A DNA stretch of 64,000 bases from Prorocentrum cordatum (taxonomy: Eukaryota; Sar; Dinophyceae; Prorocentrales; Prorocentraceae). The notes beneath the pieces are model-generated. The model worked only from the letters and a program-made list of their open reading frames with translations. It had not been told where the DNA came from and ran no database searches. Every line of letters starts with the position of its first letter. The first letter of the stretch is position 1. Where the stretch lies: assembly GCA_963575745.1 (NCBI GenBank), contig CAUYUJ010002736.1:381995-445994 (forward strand), read 5' to 3'. The position numbers and the translations under genes are program-made. Shown piece after piece: positions 38,679 through 47,990 of the stretch.

Positions 38679-39677
38679 ATGATATCTGGCCTTGGCTCCA
38701 AGAAAGGAGTCAGACTGACCAAGATCCACGCGATGCATAGGGGCGAGGCCTCGGGAAGATCAGTTCAGTTGTTTGAGCAGAATAGACAGGAGAAGGAAAG
38801 GGCAGCTGAAGAGGACGAAGAGGAGCCGGCGGCTAAGCCGCCCGGCACTCCGTTCTCAATTGATAAATAGGATGTTCCCGACCTAGGAAAGGCATCTGCG
38901 AAGCCAGAGAGGACCTACAAAGCGCCGCCCCCTAGGGCTGCCAGTCGGCCCCCTGTTCCTAGGCCTCCCCCTCTTGGTGGACCGACAGAAATTCCCGCCA
39001 GGAAGGCCCCGCCGGCGGTTCATACTCCAACGAACCCTCCGGACCATCGGCCGAATCTCACTAGGCAGGAACATGCTCCACCTGCGAAAGAGATTTCTCC
39101 CAGGAAGGCCCCTCCACCGAGGCTCGATCCCAGGGCGGGGGACTTAGGTCAACCGCCAGCGAAGATGCCTCGATTCGATGGAGACCCCGCTGCGCCTATG
39201 ACTGCCCGGCCACCGGCTAAGTCGAGTGGCGCAGACGCAGTTGGCAGCGGGCCTTGGAGGCCGAGTGTTCGTGACCCCCCGCCCAAATTAAACATATTCA
39301 TCGGGGCCAATGTTTCTGGCTCCCCGCCTGTGGCTCAGAGCCCTCAGGGAAATGAGCTTCGCCCCAAACAGGCGCCCTCCAAACGGGCGCCCAGTTGGGC
39401 CAGACACCGGGGCGATCCGCCTCATATCGAAGGCAATACCACGGGTGAACGGTCCCAGCCAGCGCGCGCCCCACATGCCAAGGCGAAGGCTGCCTCAGCT
39501 GAAGCTGGCGCTCCTGGAAGAGATGGAAACGACGATCTATTGGATATGCACGACGCAAACCCCGCGGCTCAGTCGGACGGGGATCATTCATCCCAGGATT
39601 CGCCTAATTTGGAGGGGAACGATGACACTACTTCTATCTTTACTAACACTAAAAGAGGTTTCATGTATGCATTTTGA
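38679..39677 (+). pseudogene. Post-pol ORF F: Pro-rich disordered protein, in-frame TAG
   Basis: ATG at 38679, five bases after the stop of ORF E. One frame stays open to 39677 apart from a single TAG at 38868-38870. Rich in Pro, Ala, Arg, Lys (RKAPPAVHTPTNPPDHRP). Contains hairpins at 38829, 39213 and 39564. No domain. Confidence 0.5.
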
Positions 39678-39705
39678 GCTCCGAGAGCCAGATCGGCGTT
39701 GAGAA

Positions 39706-40300
39706 ATGTTTTTTTACCGCTTGAAAGGGCTGCGATCGAGTGCACACGACGCCCCAGCCGAAACTCTTCCGATGAAAAGGTTCAGAGTTGTTGCTGCATC
39801 ATACATTAAGACAGCAAAAAGTGTTTATGATATAAGCATACAAGACGAACTAGAGGAGCTGAACACATATTCCGCTGCATGGATGCATTTGCTGATGCTA
39901 TCGTCGAAGAGATTTTAAAATGGGACAATAATTGTGCGCGCACTCCGATGGTAGCGGAGAGACCTCGGTGGTCAAGACGTAAAGAGGCAGGTGGCTTTGG
40001 GACGAGTAAGATCAGAGTGCAAACTCCTCCTGCCCCTCCGTCCGGCTCAGCTGCGACGGAGAACCCTCCTATACCTCCGCCCGGCTCAGCTGGAGCGGAA
40101 TAAGAGAGACGCCATGAGGCGCAGAAAGAACCATCGAGTCCAACACAAGTGCCGTCAGACGAAGGGACAACACATGTTCCCAAGCATGCAGCTCAGCCTC
40201 CACCGGGGGCCTCAGGCCACCCGGAGATCCATGAGACGGACACGGGAACGGGGGACTTTTGTACACGTGCCCATACGATAATGATCCCCAGTTTCTAGAG
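39706..40300 (+). pseudogene. Post-pol ORF G, frame-broken
   Basis: Starts ATGTTTTTTTACCGC; reads MKRFRVVAASYIKTAKSVYD, then shifts at about 39880 to DAFADAIVEEILKWDNNC. A TAA at 40099 interrupts, after which the same frame continues acidic/Pro-rich (EAQKEPSSPTQVPSDEGTTH) to about 40297. Two hairpins (40036-40061 and 40076-40098) supply PPSGSA and PPPGSAG. Unknown function. Confidence 0.4.
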
Positions 40301-41168
40301 CCGATGGATGACGAGACTTTTCCGTTCGGGCCGGCATCCGCGAATATGTTTCGCAGATCGAGTCTTCCACCTGCTCCAGAAAAGAGACAGGGTCAGCCGA
40401 CATACAGGGGCCCTACCGATGGGGATCGAGACGTCACAGTGGGGCATGCTGCTGTATTTGAAGAAAAAACGATTGTATGTGACAACACAAGAACGCCAAC
40501 ACATACTTCGGGTTACGCCTGGACCTCTAAAGCAGATGCTCCAGGACGCCCACATTACGGGCCCCGTACCACCACACATCGAAGCCATCCGCAGTCGAAC
40601 AGGAATTACGCTTCGATATATGGCAGAAGTTCGTGGAAGACCCAATATTTGCAATATTGGGGGGCCTCAAACAAAGGATTACATTAGAGCCGAGTTTCAT
40701 TCCGATGACGTTCCAGACGGGCTTACTCCTAGAGCCTGCGCGTGTCTGCAGCCACTTATAGTTGGAGACGATAATGGTGAGAACCCGGCTGCCTTAGGCC
40801 ACTCGGACACTTGGAGTGGCCTGAGTTACAGATCGGATGTATTGGCCAAAAAGATAGGCCGGTGTGCTGTATACATCGCGAGGCACTGCTCCGACTACGC
40901 TAGATCGTCGGGGGGCTGGGTCTACTTTGGAGACCTGGTGCAGAAACTAAAAGATGATGGTTTTACTTTCCAGTCGTGCGCCTTGGCCGCGCACAGCTTA
41001 GCTGCGTCGCCGTCAGGGACGGTCGAGGTTTTAGGAATCTTCCCCAATGATAGTCCCAAGATTGTTGGAACACAAATCAACGTCATGTGGGGGCAACGTA
41101 AGAGGGGCTCATTGCAAGAGGAGAACGGGAGGAAGATGCCGATACCCATATTCTATAGGGCGTGCTAG
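40259..41168 (+). CDS. Post-pol ORF H: possible KptA/Tpt1-like winged-helix segment
   Basis: The likely path is the frame from 40259 (FLEPMDDETFPFGP) to about 40440, then the frame open from 40308 to 41168. Residues 181-260 of the latter have an Arg-His segment (VYIARHC), G-G-W-V-Y-F-G-D-L-V-Q-K-L and a following basic tail. This resembles the N-terminal winged helix of RNA 2'-phosphotransferases (LSYxLRH...GWxxxxxLL). The catalytic ART half was not found. Weak, by-eye similarity only. Confidence 0.35.
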
Positions 41169-41461
41169 GGACATTCAGCGTTCGCTGCTTCAATCGAAAG
41201 AATGTATGTCCCGTACGACCCTGGCCAAGTCAGAAGTCACGGCTCTCTTCATATTACAGACTTGCAGACATTTTTGGAATTTACGAGTGGACATGTTCGC
41301 TTCCCGAAGAGCGACTCTGGGCTTTGCCATGCCGCAGATTGCGAATTGTTGCGTTTGCTTCCGGCACACAATTGCTCAACTATGCCTAATCCCTTAGATT
41401 TTCTCCGTGGCTAAGCCAACGGAGATATGGGCAGCCACTCATTCCGAGAACTCTAGTACCC
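41169..41461 (+). other. Short coding-like remnant between ORFs H and I
   Basis: Frames such as MYVPYDPGQVRSHGSLHITD (41202-41411) are open but short and overlap in several phases. It is probably a frame-broken tail of ORF H. A strong hairpin lies at 41403-41424. Confidence 0.35.
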
Positions 41462-42895
41462 ATGAACAACCCAGCTCAGGAATGGGAGCCGCCATCGGTG
41501 GGTACTTGGCCCGCAGACGACACCCACCACCTATGGCCGCGTCTCCCCAATCTCAATCACAATGAGCAGTGGGATATTATTCTTGTTTTTACCAGTAGAG
41601 TGCTCACCCGCTTTTCGCGCAGAGTTTGCCCAGATGGGACCTTGGTGCCCCGGGAAGTGCCGAAATTCACAGACATCGACAAAGCCGTCTCCCTTGTGAG
41701 ACAGGCAGATCAGATGCGCTGGACGGTACTCTTCGACCGCGAATTGTCTTCATACGAGGTCACCTTCGACAATGAGTCGGTTATTGCCTGGGTTCATACA
41801 GACGAGAGACTAATCATTGATTGGAATCACAGGCCAATATTGGAGACCGCGATCCAACATCGAATTGTATCCATCCCGTGGGATGATGAAGGGAGATTCC
41901 TGTGTTGCCGATGCCACTGGGTGAGGACAGGTTTTGCCAGCTGTCCTGTCTGTAATTGTCCAGTCAGATACAAATACAGGGTCACACACGATTACATGAC
42001 CCAGACATGGAAGCACAAAATTATCCCGCAGTCCCTTGAGGCACGCGGCATCTTCATTGCAGTGGACTATGAAGAAACTCTATCATGTAATCGCCACGAA
42101 TATATACAGGCGCGGATAAAGAGGCAGGGGAGAGCTTCTGCCAATGTTACAAGAAACGTCAACAACAACAATCAGCAGGAGCGAAGATGGGCCTCCGGGC
42201 AATTTGCTACAGTGGCGGCCGCTAGCACGATATTTGGCAATAGCCAGCCTGGAAATCTTCCAGCTTGGATCCCAGAACACGCCGAGGCTCAGCCTCCGGC
42301 GCGACATGCCCCTTTCTTCCAATATTTGAAGCCTTTGGTCAAGAGATTTATATCGTGGCTGGAACATTCGGCCAGAAACGTAAGAGGGCAAACTCCGCCC
42401 AGTAATACCGGGTGGCCGAGATTGTGGGGAACTGAGTTTGACCAATACGCTCGCCCGAGATCCTGCCCAGCCGCACAGGCATTTCATTGGCCTGATGAAG
42501 AGGATGACTTAGTCACTCCTCGACTCGGCTGGGAAAGATGGTTCAACAACATGACTAGAGCCAGCATCTTCGTTCCGACACTTGCTACAGTAGATGACGC
42601 GGTAGAGTTTGGCAGACCTTGGTTCGGCGTATTGATTGAGGAGCATGGAAACAACGCCGACAGCGCCAACCCTCCCGCGAGGTTACCAGTCGCCTGGGAG
42701 AACAATTTTAGGGCGAGGCCGACTCGCAGTTCTCAGTCTGTTTCAACACGGATTAGCATGTGTCGGGACCATCGTCTTATTCTCCCCGTATTGCGACATG
42801 CCACCGGCGCAGCCGCGATGGCACGCGAACAGTCACAAATGGATTTGGATATCAAAGCGATCAGCGGGCCTAAGGCCGCGTTGATAACTGACTGA
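41462..42895 (+). CDS. Post-pol ORF I: 477-residue protein with zinc ribbon
   Basis: ATG start, fully open. The N-terminal ~140 residues look folded (WDIILVFTSRVLTRFSRRVC). C148, C149, C151 and C161-x2-C164, C166 form a zinc-ribbon-like cluster. The middle is Asn/Gln-rich, with a hairpin at 42280-42301 coding AEAQPPA. The C-terminal ~180 residues include LGWERWFNNMTRASIFVPTL. No family recognised. Its intactness, next to broken neighbours, makes it a good candidate for a real product. Confidence 0.65.
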   Translation: MNNPAQEWEPPSVGTWPADDTHHLWPRLPNLNHNEQWDIILVFTSRVLTRFSRRVCPDGTLVPREVPKFTDIDKAVSLVRQADQMRWTVLFDRELSSYEVTFDNESVIAWVHTDERLIIDWNHRPILETAIQHRIVSIPWDDEGRFLCCRCHWVRTGFASCPVCNCPVRYKYRVTHDYMTQTWKHKIIPQSLEARGIFIAVDYEETLSCNRHEYIQARIKRQGRASANVTRNVNNNNQQERRWASGQFATVAAASTIFGNSQPGNLPAWIPEHAEAQPPARHAPFFQYLKPLVKRFISWLEHSARNVRGQTPPSNTGWPRLWGTEFDQYARPRSCPAAQAFHWPDEEDDLVTPRLGWERWFNNMTRASIFVPTLATVDDAVEFGRPWFGVLIEEHGNNADSANPPARLPVAWENNFRARPTRSSQSVSTRISMCRDHRLILPVLRHATGAAAMAREQSQMDLDIKAISGPKAALITD

Positions 42896-42957
42896 TTTTT
42901 CACTCTTGACCATTCTGAGGGACACGTATAACTGACGGATTTTTCACTCTTCACCCT

Positions 42958-43548
42958 TTGATCAAAATAACATTGGTCGGGAGAGAAGTTCGAGAAATTG
43001 CTGCCCATTGCATAATAGAACACACGGGATTACATCCTACTAACCCCGGCAGGGTTACCCTGACCGGAACGGCAGAATACGTGATCCCGGAGATCATCCA
43101 GACCATAGTGGATGACAGTTGGTTAGTACCAGTACAACACATGCAACTGGGCCTTCGGCCCATAAGGATTTTCGCAATTGTTCGTGAGATAATCAGCTAT
43201 TTCATATCGGAAGATCACTTTATTGGTTACCCGGGGCGAATCATTCGTCCCGAAATGGTGAGCACGGATGAAATTGATTCAAAGAAACGGACCGACGAAT
43301 ATGCCTTGGACGGCCGCATTCGCGCGGCTGTTAAAACGGACGATATCATAGAAGGGTGGGCGCACAAGATGGGCAGGAGAGTACAGAACGACGTCCTTTG
43401 CCACGGTGCTCTAATACAGGGCGCCATTTCTTGGCTACAGGATAAGTACCCTGACCCTGGTGCCGAACTTCAGGACAAAGAAGAAGACCTTTCCGCACTG
43501 CATGCGGAATATATGGTGCCGCTGCAGCAACTGCTGCCAGAAGTATAA
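42958..43548 (+). CDS. Post-pol ORF J, 196 residues, unknown
   Basis: Open frame starting near a TTGATCAAAATAAC sequence (near-cognate or ATC start; no early ATG in phase before the middle). Mixed helix/strand composition (YVIPEIIQTIVDDSWLVPVQ). The stop codon overlaps the next start as TAATG. A duplicated word ACTGACKGATTTTTCACTCTT lies just upstream (about 42888 and 42932). Confidence 0.55.
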   Translation: MIKITLVGREVREIAAHCIIEHTGLHPTNPGRVTLTGTAEYVIPEIIQTIVDDSWLVPVQHMQLGLRPIRIFAIVREIISYFISEDHFIGYPGRIIRPEMVSTDEIDSKKRTDEYALDGRIRAAVKTDDIIEGWAHKMGRRVQNDVLCHGALIQGAISWLQDKYPDPGAELQDKEEDLSALHAEYMVPLQQLLPEV

Positions 43549-44249
43549 TGCAATTTATGAACGATCGTAGAAATAACGATCCTGAACACGACGGCGAAGC
43601 CGAAATCGCGGGGCCACATGCGCCAGCTGGACCAAAGGCCAGATCTCCATCGCGCCCGCCGCCTCTTCGACCTGACATCTCAGACGCTCAGGTATCCGAA
43701 GAAGCTACTGGATCCCCCCGTTCAGTCGCCGGCTCAGCCGTGACGATCAGGGAGACAAACCCACAACATCCCAACATGGGGGATCGGTCGGAATCACAAC
43801 GCGTGCGCGATGCTGCCATGGATGCTGCCGCTAGCACTGACATGGATGCTGCTGCCGGCGCTGCCATGGACGCTGCCGCGGGCGCAGCCGCGGATGCTGC
43901 CAGCAGCGATGCAGGCCACAGCTATGAGTACGACCCTTCCAGGTCCTACCCGCGCTACGTGGACGGAACCCTCGTCGGGTACTACATCCACCGGAACAGG
44001 GTCACGTGGCTTACCGACGCTGAGTGGTACACTCTGAATTACTGGCACCAGCTATTAAAATGGGAGCACGACTTCCACTTCCCGCCGAGAGGGGCGGCAC
44101 CGATGAGCGACACTGAAAGAGAAAGAGGGCGATCTCGCACGCCTCGTGGCGTAGACGCACAGACGGGAGGATCGGCGCCGTCAAATCCGCCGCATCCGGC
44201 GCCGCCCAGACGAGAGAACGAGCACAATCCGTGGAAGGACCTGAACTGA
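43548..44249 (+). CDS. Post-pol ORF K, 233 residues, Ala-rich repeats
   Basis: ATG at 43548 shares its A with the TAA of ORF J (TAATG), a termination-reinitiation type junction. The N-terminal half is disordered, with three to four MDAAA-type repeats (43818-43905). A C-terminal globular piece (YYIHRNRVTWLTDAEWYTLN) and a basic SR/RERGRSRTPRG tail follow. Last ORF before the 3' LTR. Confidence 0.55.
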   Translation: MQFMNDRRNNDPEHDGEAEIAGPHAPAGPKARSPSRPPPLRPDISDAQVSEEATGSPRSVAGSAVTIRETNPQHPNMGDRSESQRVRDAAMDAAASTDMDAAAGAAMDAAAGAAADAASSDAGHSYEYDPSRSYPRYVDGTLVGYYIHRNRVTWLTDAEWYTLNYWHQLLKWEHDFHFPPRGAAPMSDTERERGRSRTPRGVDAQTGGSAPSNPPHPAPPRRENEHNPWKDLN

Positions 44250-44526
44250 GTTTCGCCCGCGTGACTCAGTCGCGGCAGGCGCATGCAAAACAATTTACCC
44301 ACGCGCGGAACGCGCGTTGGGCGCGGACACCTCTACTGGTCGGCTAGGCCAGTCCAGCGGAGAGAATTTGTTTATCACAATGGTGGGAAACGTAGAGCCT
44401 CTTCGGCCCTTGGCCCCCTGGCAGCCACCGTTGAGCTGTAAAAGCTTTTTCGGGTTGGCTCCGGTGGTTGTGCAAATGTACAGGCCGGGGGTGCTGTGGC
44501 TGTATGGGCTCTACGCGGCCCGCCGC

Positions 44527-44532
44527 GGGGGG
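44527..44532 (+). promoter_or_regulatory. G6 tract before 3' LTR (polypurine-tract candidate)
   Basis: GGGGGG directly precedes the AGTAAATAAG start of the 3' LTR, where the plus-strand primer is expected. It is shorter than most polypurine tracts. Confidence 0.5.
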
Positions 44533-44874
44533 AGTAAATAAGCTCCTCTCCGCCTCATAATCAATAAAGACATAACTGATTTTGCATGCATCGCACTGTC
44601 CGCTGGAACTGACAGCTGCGTTCCGCAGCTGCATGACTGCTCGAGCAAGCCAACCTTGGCTTGCAGGAAAGAAAAGGAGTGCGCTGGGGCGTGCGGGCGG
44701 CTCGTCGTCGTCCGTCCCCGGCCGACCTCCTCCCTCCACATTCCTAATAGAGTAGTCTTGCTTAGCGGATACTTGTCTTATCAATGTCTCATCCCGTCCC
44801 CTCTCTCCCTGAGCAGAGTGAACATGAGATCTTAATGCCTTTGTCATCTTGCCCCGATTCTCAGAGGAAAGACT
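44533..44874 (+). repeat. 3' LTR
   Basis: AGTAAATAAGCTCCTCTCCG to TCAGAGGAAAGACT, 342 bp, direct repeat of 22125-22467. Confidence 0.93.
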
Positions 44875-45101
44875 GATACTACTACTACTACTACTACTAC
44901 TACTAGTTCTTCTTCTTCTTCATCTTCTTCTATTTCTACCCCTATTACCATTACTATTACTACTTCTACGACTACGATTACGGCTACGTCCACGATTACG
45001 TCTGCGACCACGACTACGGCTACTAGTACTAAGACGGCGGTGACTACTGCTACTATTTCCACTATAACTGTTACGACTACTAGTACAACAACAACTACGA
45101 T

Positions 45102-45157
<56 letters not shown>

Positions 45158-45235
45158 GTATTTGTACTCGTAATACTACTACTACTACTACTACTACTAC
45201 TATACGATTTGTAGTGGTAGTAGTAGCCGCAGTGG

Positions 45236-45274
<39 letters not shown>

Positions 45275-45558
45275 CACTACCACTACTACTACTACGACTA
45301 CGGCTACGAGTGCTACTACGACGACTATGGTCACGTCTACGACTACGACTGGTACCACAACTGCTACTTCTGCGACTACGGTTGCTACTCTCATTATTAC
45401 TATCACTATTACTATCACAAATAGTGTTGCTAGTGCTACTGCTAGTGCCGCTGCTACGTTCACTTTTACGGTGACGAAAACGACTACTACTAGTAATACT
45501 AGTACTACGAGTGCTACTACTACTACTACTACCACCACTACTACTACTACCACTACTT

Positions 45559-45604
<46 letters not shown>

Positions 45605-45642
45605 CACTACCACTACCACTACCACTACCACTACCACTACCA

Positions 45643-45711
<69 letters not shown>

Positions 45712-45739
45712 TACTACTACTACTACCACTACTACTACG

Positions 45740-45779
<40 letters not shown>

Positions 45780-45790
45780 ACTACTACTAT

Positions 45791-45853
<63 letters not shown>

Positions 45854-45905
45854 GACTACGACTACGACTACTACTTACGACTACTACTACTACTACTACT
45901 ACTAT

Positions 45906-45944
<39 letters not shown>

Positions 45945-45960
45945 GACTATTACTAATATT
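44875..45960. repeat. (TAC)n microsatellite, right part, with target duplication
   Basis: GATAC (44875-44879) is the second target duplication. TAC/ACT triplets follow to about 45955, with CTTCTT, ACG, GTACTG and TACCAC interruptions. Same composition as 20756-22124, so the LTR element split a single array. Confidence 0.93.
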
Positions 45961-46465
45961 ATAAATACTGCGGCTACCTGCTCTTCCCACCTCTCCCCTT
46001 CCCCATCATCATCAACAGCATCATCATCATATCATCCTTAGCATCATCCTCCATATTGTTCGTGTTGCGACCTTCCAGGAACAAGTTGCTTGTCCTCCCT
46101 GGACCCCGAACTTTCTTACCCGCACCCTGTGAGGCTCAGGGGCATAGGATTACTCCGTGCTTCTCCTCCTCCTCCTCCTCTCTTGTATTGCCTTCTCTTC
46201 CTTCTCCTCCTTCCTCCTCCCTCCTTTCTTCTCTCTTCCCCGTCCCCCTAGACCATCGTTAGCCACGGGGGTTGTAGTGTCCAGACGCACATGCAGCGGT
46301 GGCTGCTGCGCAGAGAGGGGAGCAGGCAAGCAAAACAACGAGAAGCAGAGGTGCCCGTGTTGGCGTCCACAGCATGTCCCCATTGCGGCCGACATTGCAT
46401 CACCCATACGGTTAGCGACCTCAAACTTGCATTATTTGATGCAAGCTGCGCAAAGACATCAGAGA
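45961..46465. other. No supported gene; short CTC tract
   Basis: ATCATC words at 46000-46035 and a CTC-rich tract at 46160-46235. Open frames are short and overlapping. Confidence 0.45.
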
Positions 46466-47990
46466 TCAAATCCTGTTTGCCAATTTGGGGGGCGACGGCG
46501 GTATTTTGAACGTGCCTTCGGTCGTCCGACAGACAGGCGCTGTCGAAGTGAAAGTTTCTCGCGTTTGTGCAGGCATTATTCGGCGCCCTGGCGCGAACGG
46601 CCAAAGGACTCGAATGTGTACTTTGAGACGGTACTTGCGCGCTTCCGTCTCTATATCGATTATCACATGTGATGAATATTTGGCAGATGACGCCACCAGC
46701 AATACATCATCAGCGAGCCTGAGATTGGGGAGGGTGTCGGCATTGCTGCCGATGACCATGCCGTAATCTGATCCAAGCCGTTTGTGATTCAGGCCAGCCC
46801 ATCGCACTTTAGTTTCCTCAAGATGGCCTCCATGACGACGAACAATAATGAACTAATCGGATCGCCTTGTGTGACCCTACGGGAAATGTCAAGCATGTTC
46901 CTTTGACCCCGCCATGACGCAGGCTGACTGTTTGGCATACAACCGTTTGAGCAGATTGATAAGGTCATGTCCTACGTTTTGTTTTGCAAGTGCCCCCCCC
47001 ATAGACTCTCGTGATCGACTGTGTCGAAGGCTTTCTCGAAATCGGCCATGCAGATCCAAAGCGGCGTGTTGAACTGTTGAACTTGCTACACGCCTCTACC
47101 AGTTGCGTGGTGGTCAGTAGATGGTCTATGGCTCCGTATGTTTCACTTTCGGTCTGCAGCCTGGTGTGCCGATTGCCCTCTCGCGATGGTGGGCCTCAGT
47201 CTCCCGCGTAAAATTCGATCGAACCATTTATGCAATATCCCCAAGATTGAAACGAGGTGGCAATTTGAAGGTACAGAGTCCCCCTTCTTGAAAAGAGCAT
47301 CGTGGTGCGCGCTCTGAGCCCGCGGGCCGGTGAGTCCTGAGGATGGGCTCAAGCGCTCGGCGCAGGCATCTAGCAACAGATCCCGCGAGACCGCGGAGTC
47401 GATCTTGACCATTTCTACTCTCACTCCGTGTCCGTTGGACCGCTTTGTGGAGCATCCGTTGGCGAACCGCTTCTTCCAGTTCTCCCATCGTGATCGCCGG
47501 CGCCCGATCTGCACCGATAGCAGAAGGAGTACTCCGCGACAGTTCTGGCCAGCAGCTCGAGTACCACTCTTCGCATGCCTGCGCAGAGCGCCTGCAATCG
47601 CATGCTCATCGTGTACGAGCTTGCCACCGCTGTCCTTCATCTCCGTGATGTGGGACTTTGCCGCCCGCTCGTAATAAGAGGGAAGCTGCTCGCGGACCTG
47701 CCGCATCCTCTTATCAGTCCTGGCAGTCTGCCTCGACACCTTGCGATGGCGAGTTGACGCAGCCATTGCATCCTCTTGCCATGGACGCATCCTCTTATCA
47801 GTCCTGGCAGTCTGCCTCGAGACCCTGCGATGGCGAATTGACGATGGCATCCTCTTGCCCACGAGACTGCCAAGAAGGCCCTCCGGCCCGTGCCGCCCGA
47901 CCCCGGAGGCCTCGGCCCTCGGCGGAACTGCAGGGGAGGGAGAGGGCGGGCCCTGGGCCCCGGGCAGGGCGGCGCTGTGACCCGGGACCA
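46466..47990 (-). pseudogene. Minus-strand non-LTR reverse transcriptase remnant
   Basis: Read on the minus strand: a pre-RT linker (SYYERAAKSHITEMKDSGGK, then LVHDEHAIAGALRR); LFKKGDSVPSNCHLVSILGI and HKWFDRILRGRL, matching the KKGD...NYRPI...KxFxRIL block of LINE RTs (47160-47330); CMADFEKAFDTVDHESL, motif A (about 47000-47060); and NLRLADDVLLVASS, motif C (about 46690-46735). The parts lie in different frames with stops, so it is a dead fragment. Its RT is of a different type from the 6.7-13 kb LINE. Confidence 0.8.
47705..47845. repeat. 83-bp tandem duplication within the RT remnant
   Basis: CATCCTCTTATCAGTCCTGG and the following ~50 bp occur at about 47706 and 47789. On the minus strand the duplicated peptide is RHRKVSRQTARTDKRMR. 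Confidence 0.75.

Larger units (their letters stand above)
22484..44353. repeat. Dispersed GGCT-N-AGCC hairpins inside the LTR element (~30 copies)
   Basis: Self-complementary cores GGCTCAGCC, GGCTAAGCC or GGCTTAGCC (or variants) occur at about 24301, 26171, 26748, 29764, 30229, 30501, 34583, 34612, 35391, 35805, 35845, 38829, 41408, 42285 and 43730. Related cores with GACTMAGTC, GGCTMAGTC, GGCTCAGCT or a 3-base loop (GCCTCAGGC, GGCGAAGCC, GGCAAAGCC, GGCCAAGCC, GGCCCAGCC) lie at 22486, 22544, 23224, 23653, 24839, 26830, 27425, 28235, 28389, 32926, 37381, 39213, 39564, 40043, 40081, 40993, 44262 and 44341. Many have outer arms that differ between copies yet pair: CCGCA/TGCGG at 30225-30248, CTCCG/CGGAG at 41403-41424, CGCCG/CGGCG at 42280-42301, CCCCA/TGGGG at 35387-35408. 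In coding DNA they read as PAQP, GSA or RLSR depending on frame. Confidence 0.8.
22125..44874 (+). mobile_element. Giant Ty1/copia-order LTR retrotransposon, 22.75 kb
   Basis: Two direct LTRs bound the element, with GATAC on both outer sides. Inside: a PBS-like site, a pre-gag coding tract with Cys/His modules (22536-24879), gag with CCCH fingers (24950-26730), protease, integrase, RT and RNase H in Ty1/copia order (27477-32948), then ~11.3 kb of further coding sequence to 44249, then a G-rich tract and the 3' LTR. Typical copia elements are around 5-10 kb. Frameshifts and isolated stops show that this copy is inactive, or that the assembly has indels. LTR divergence (~15 differences in ~342 bp by eye) implies an insertion that is not brand-new. 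Confidence 0.93.
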
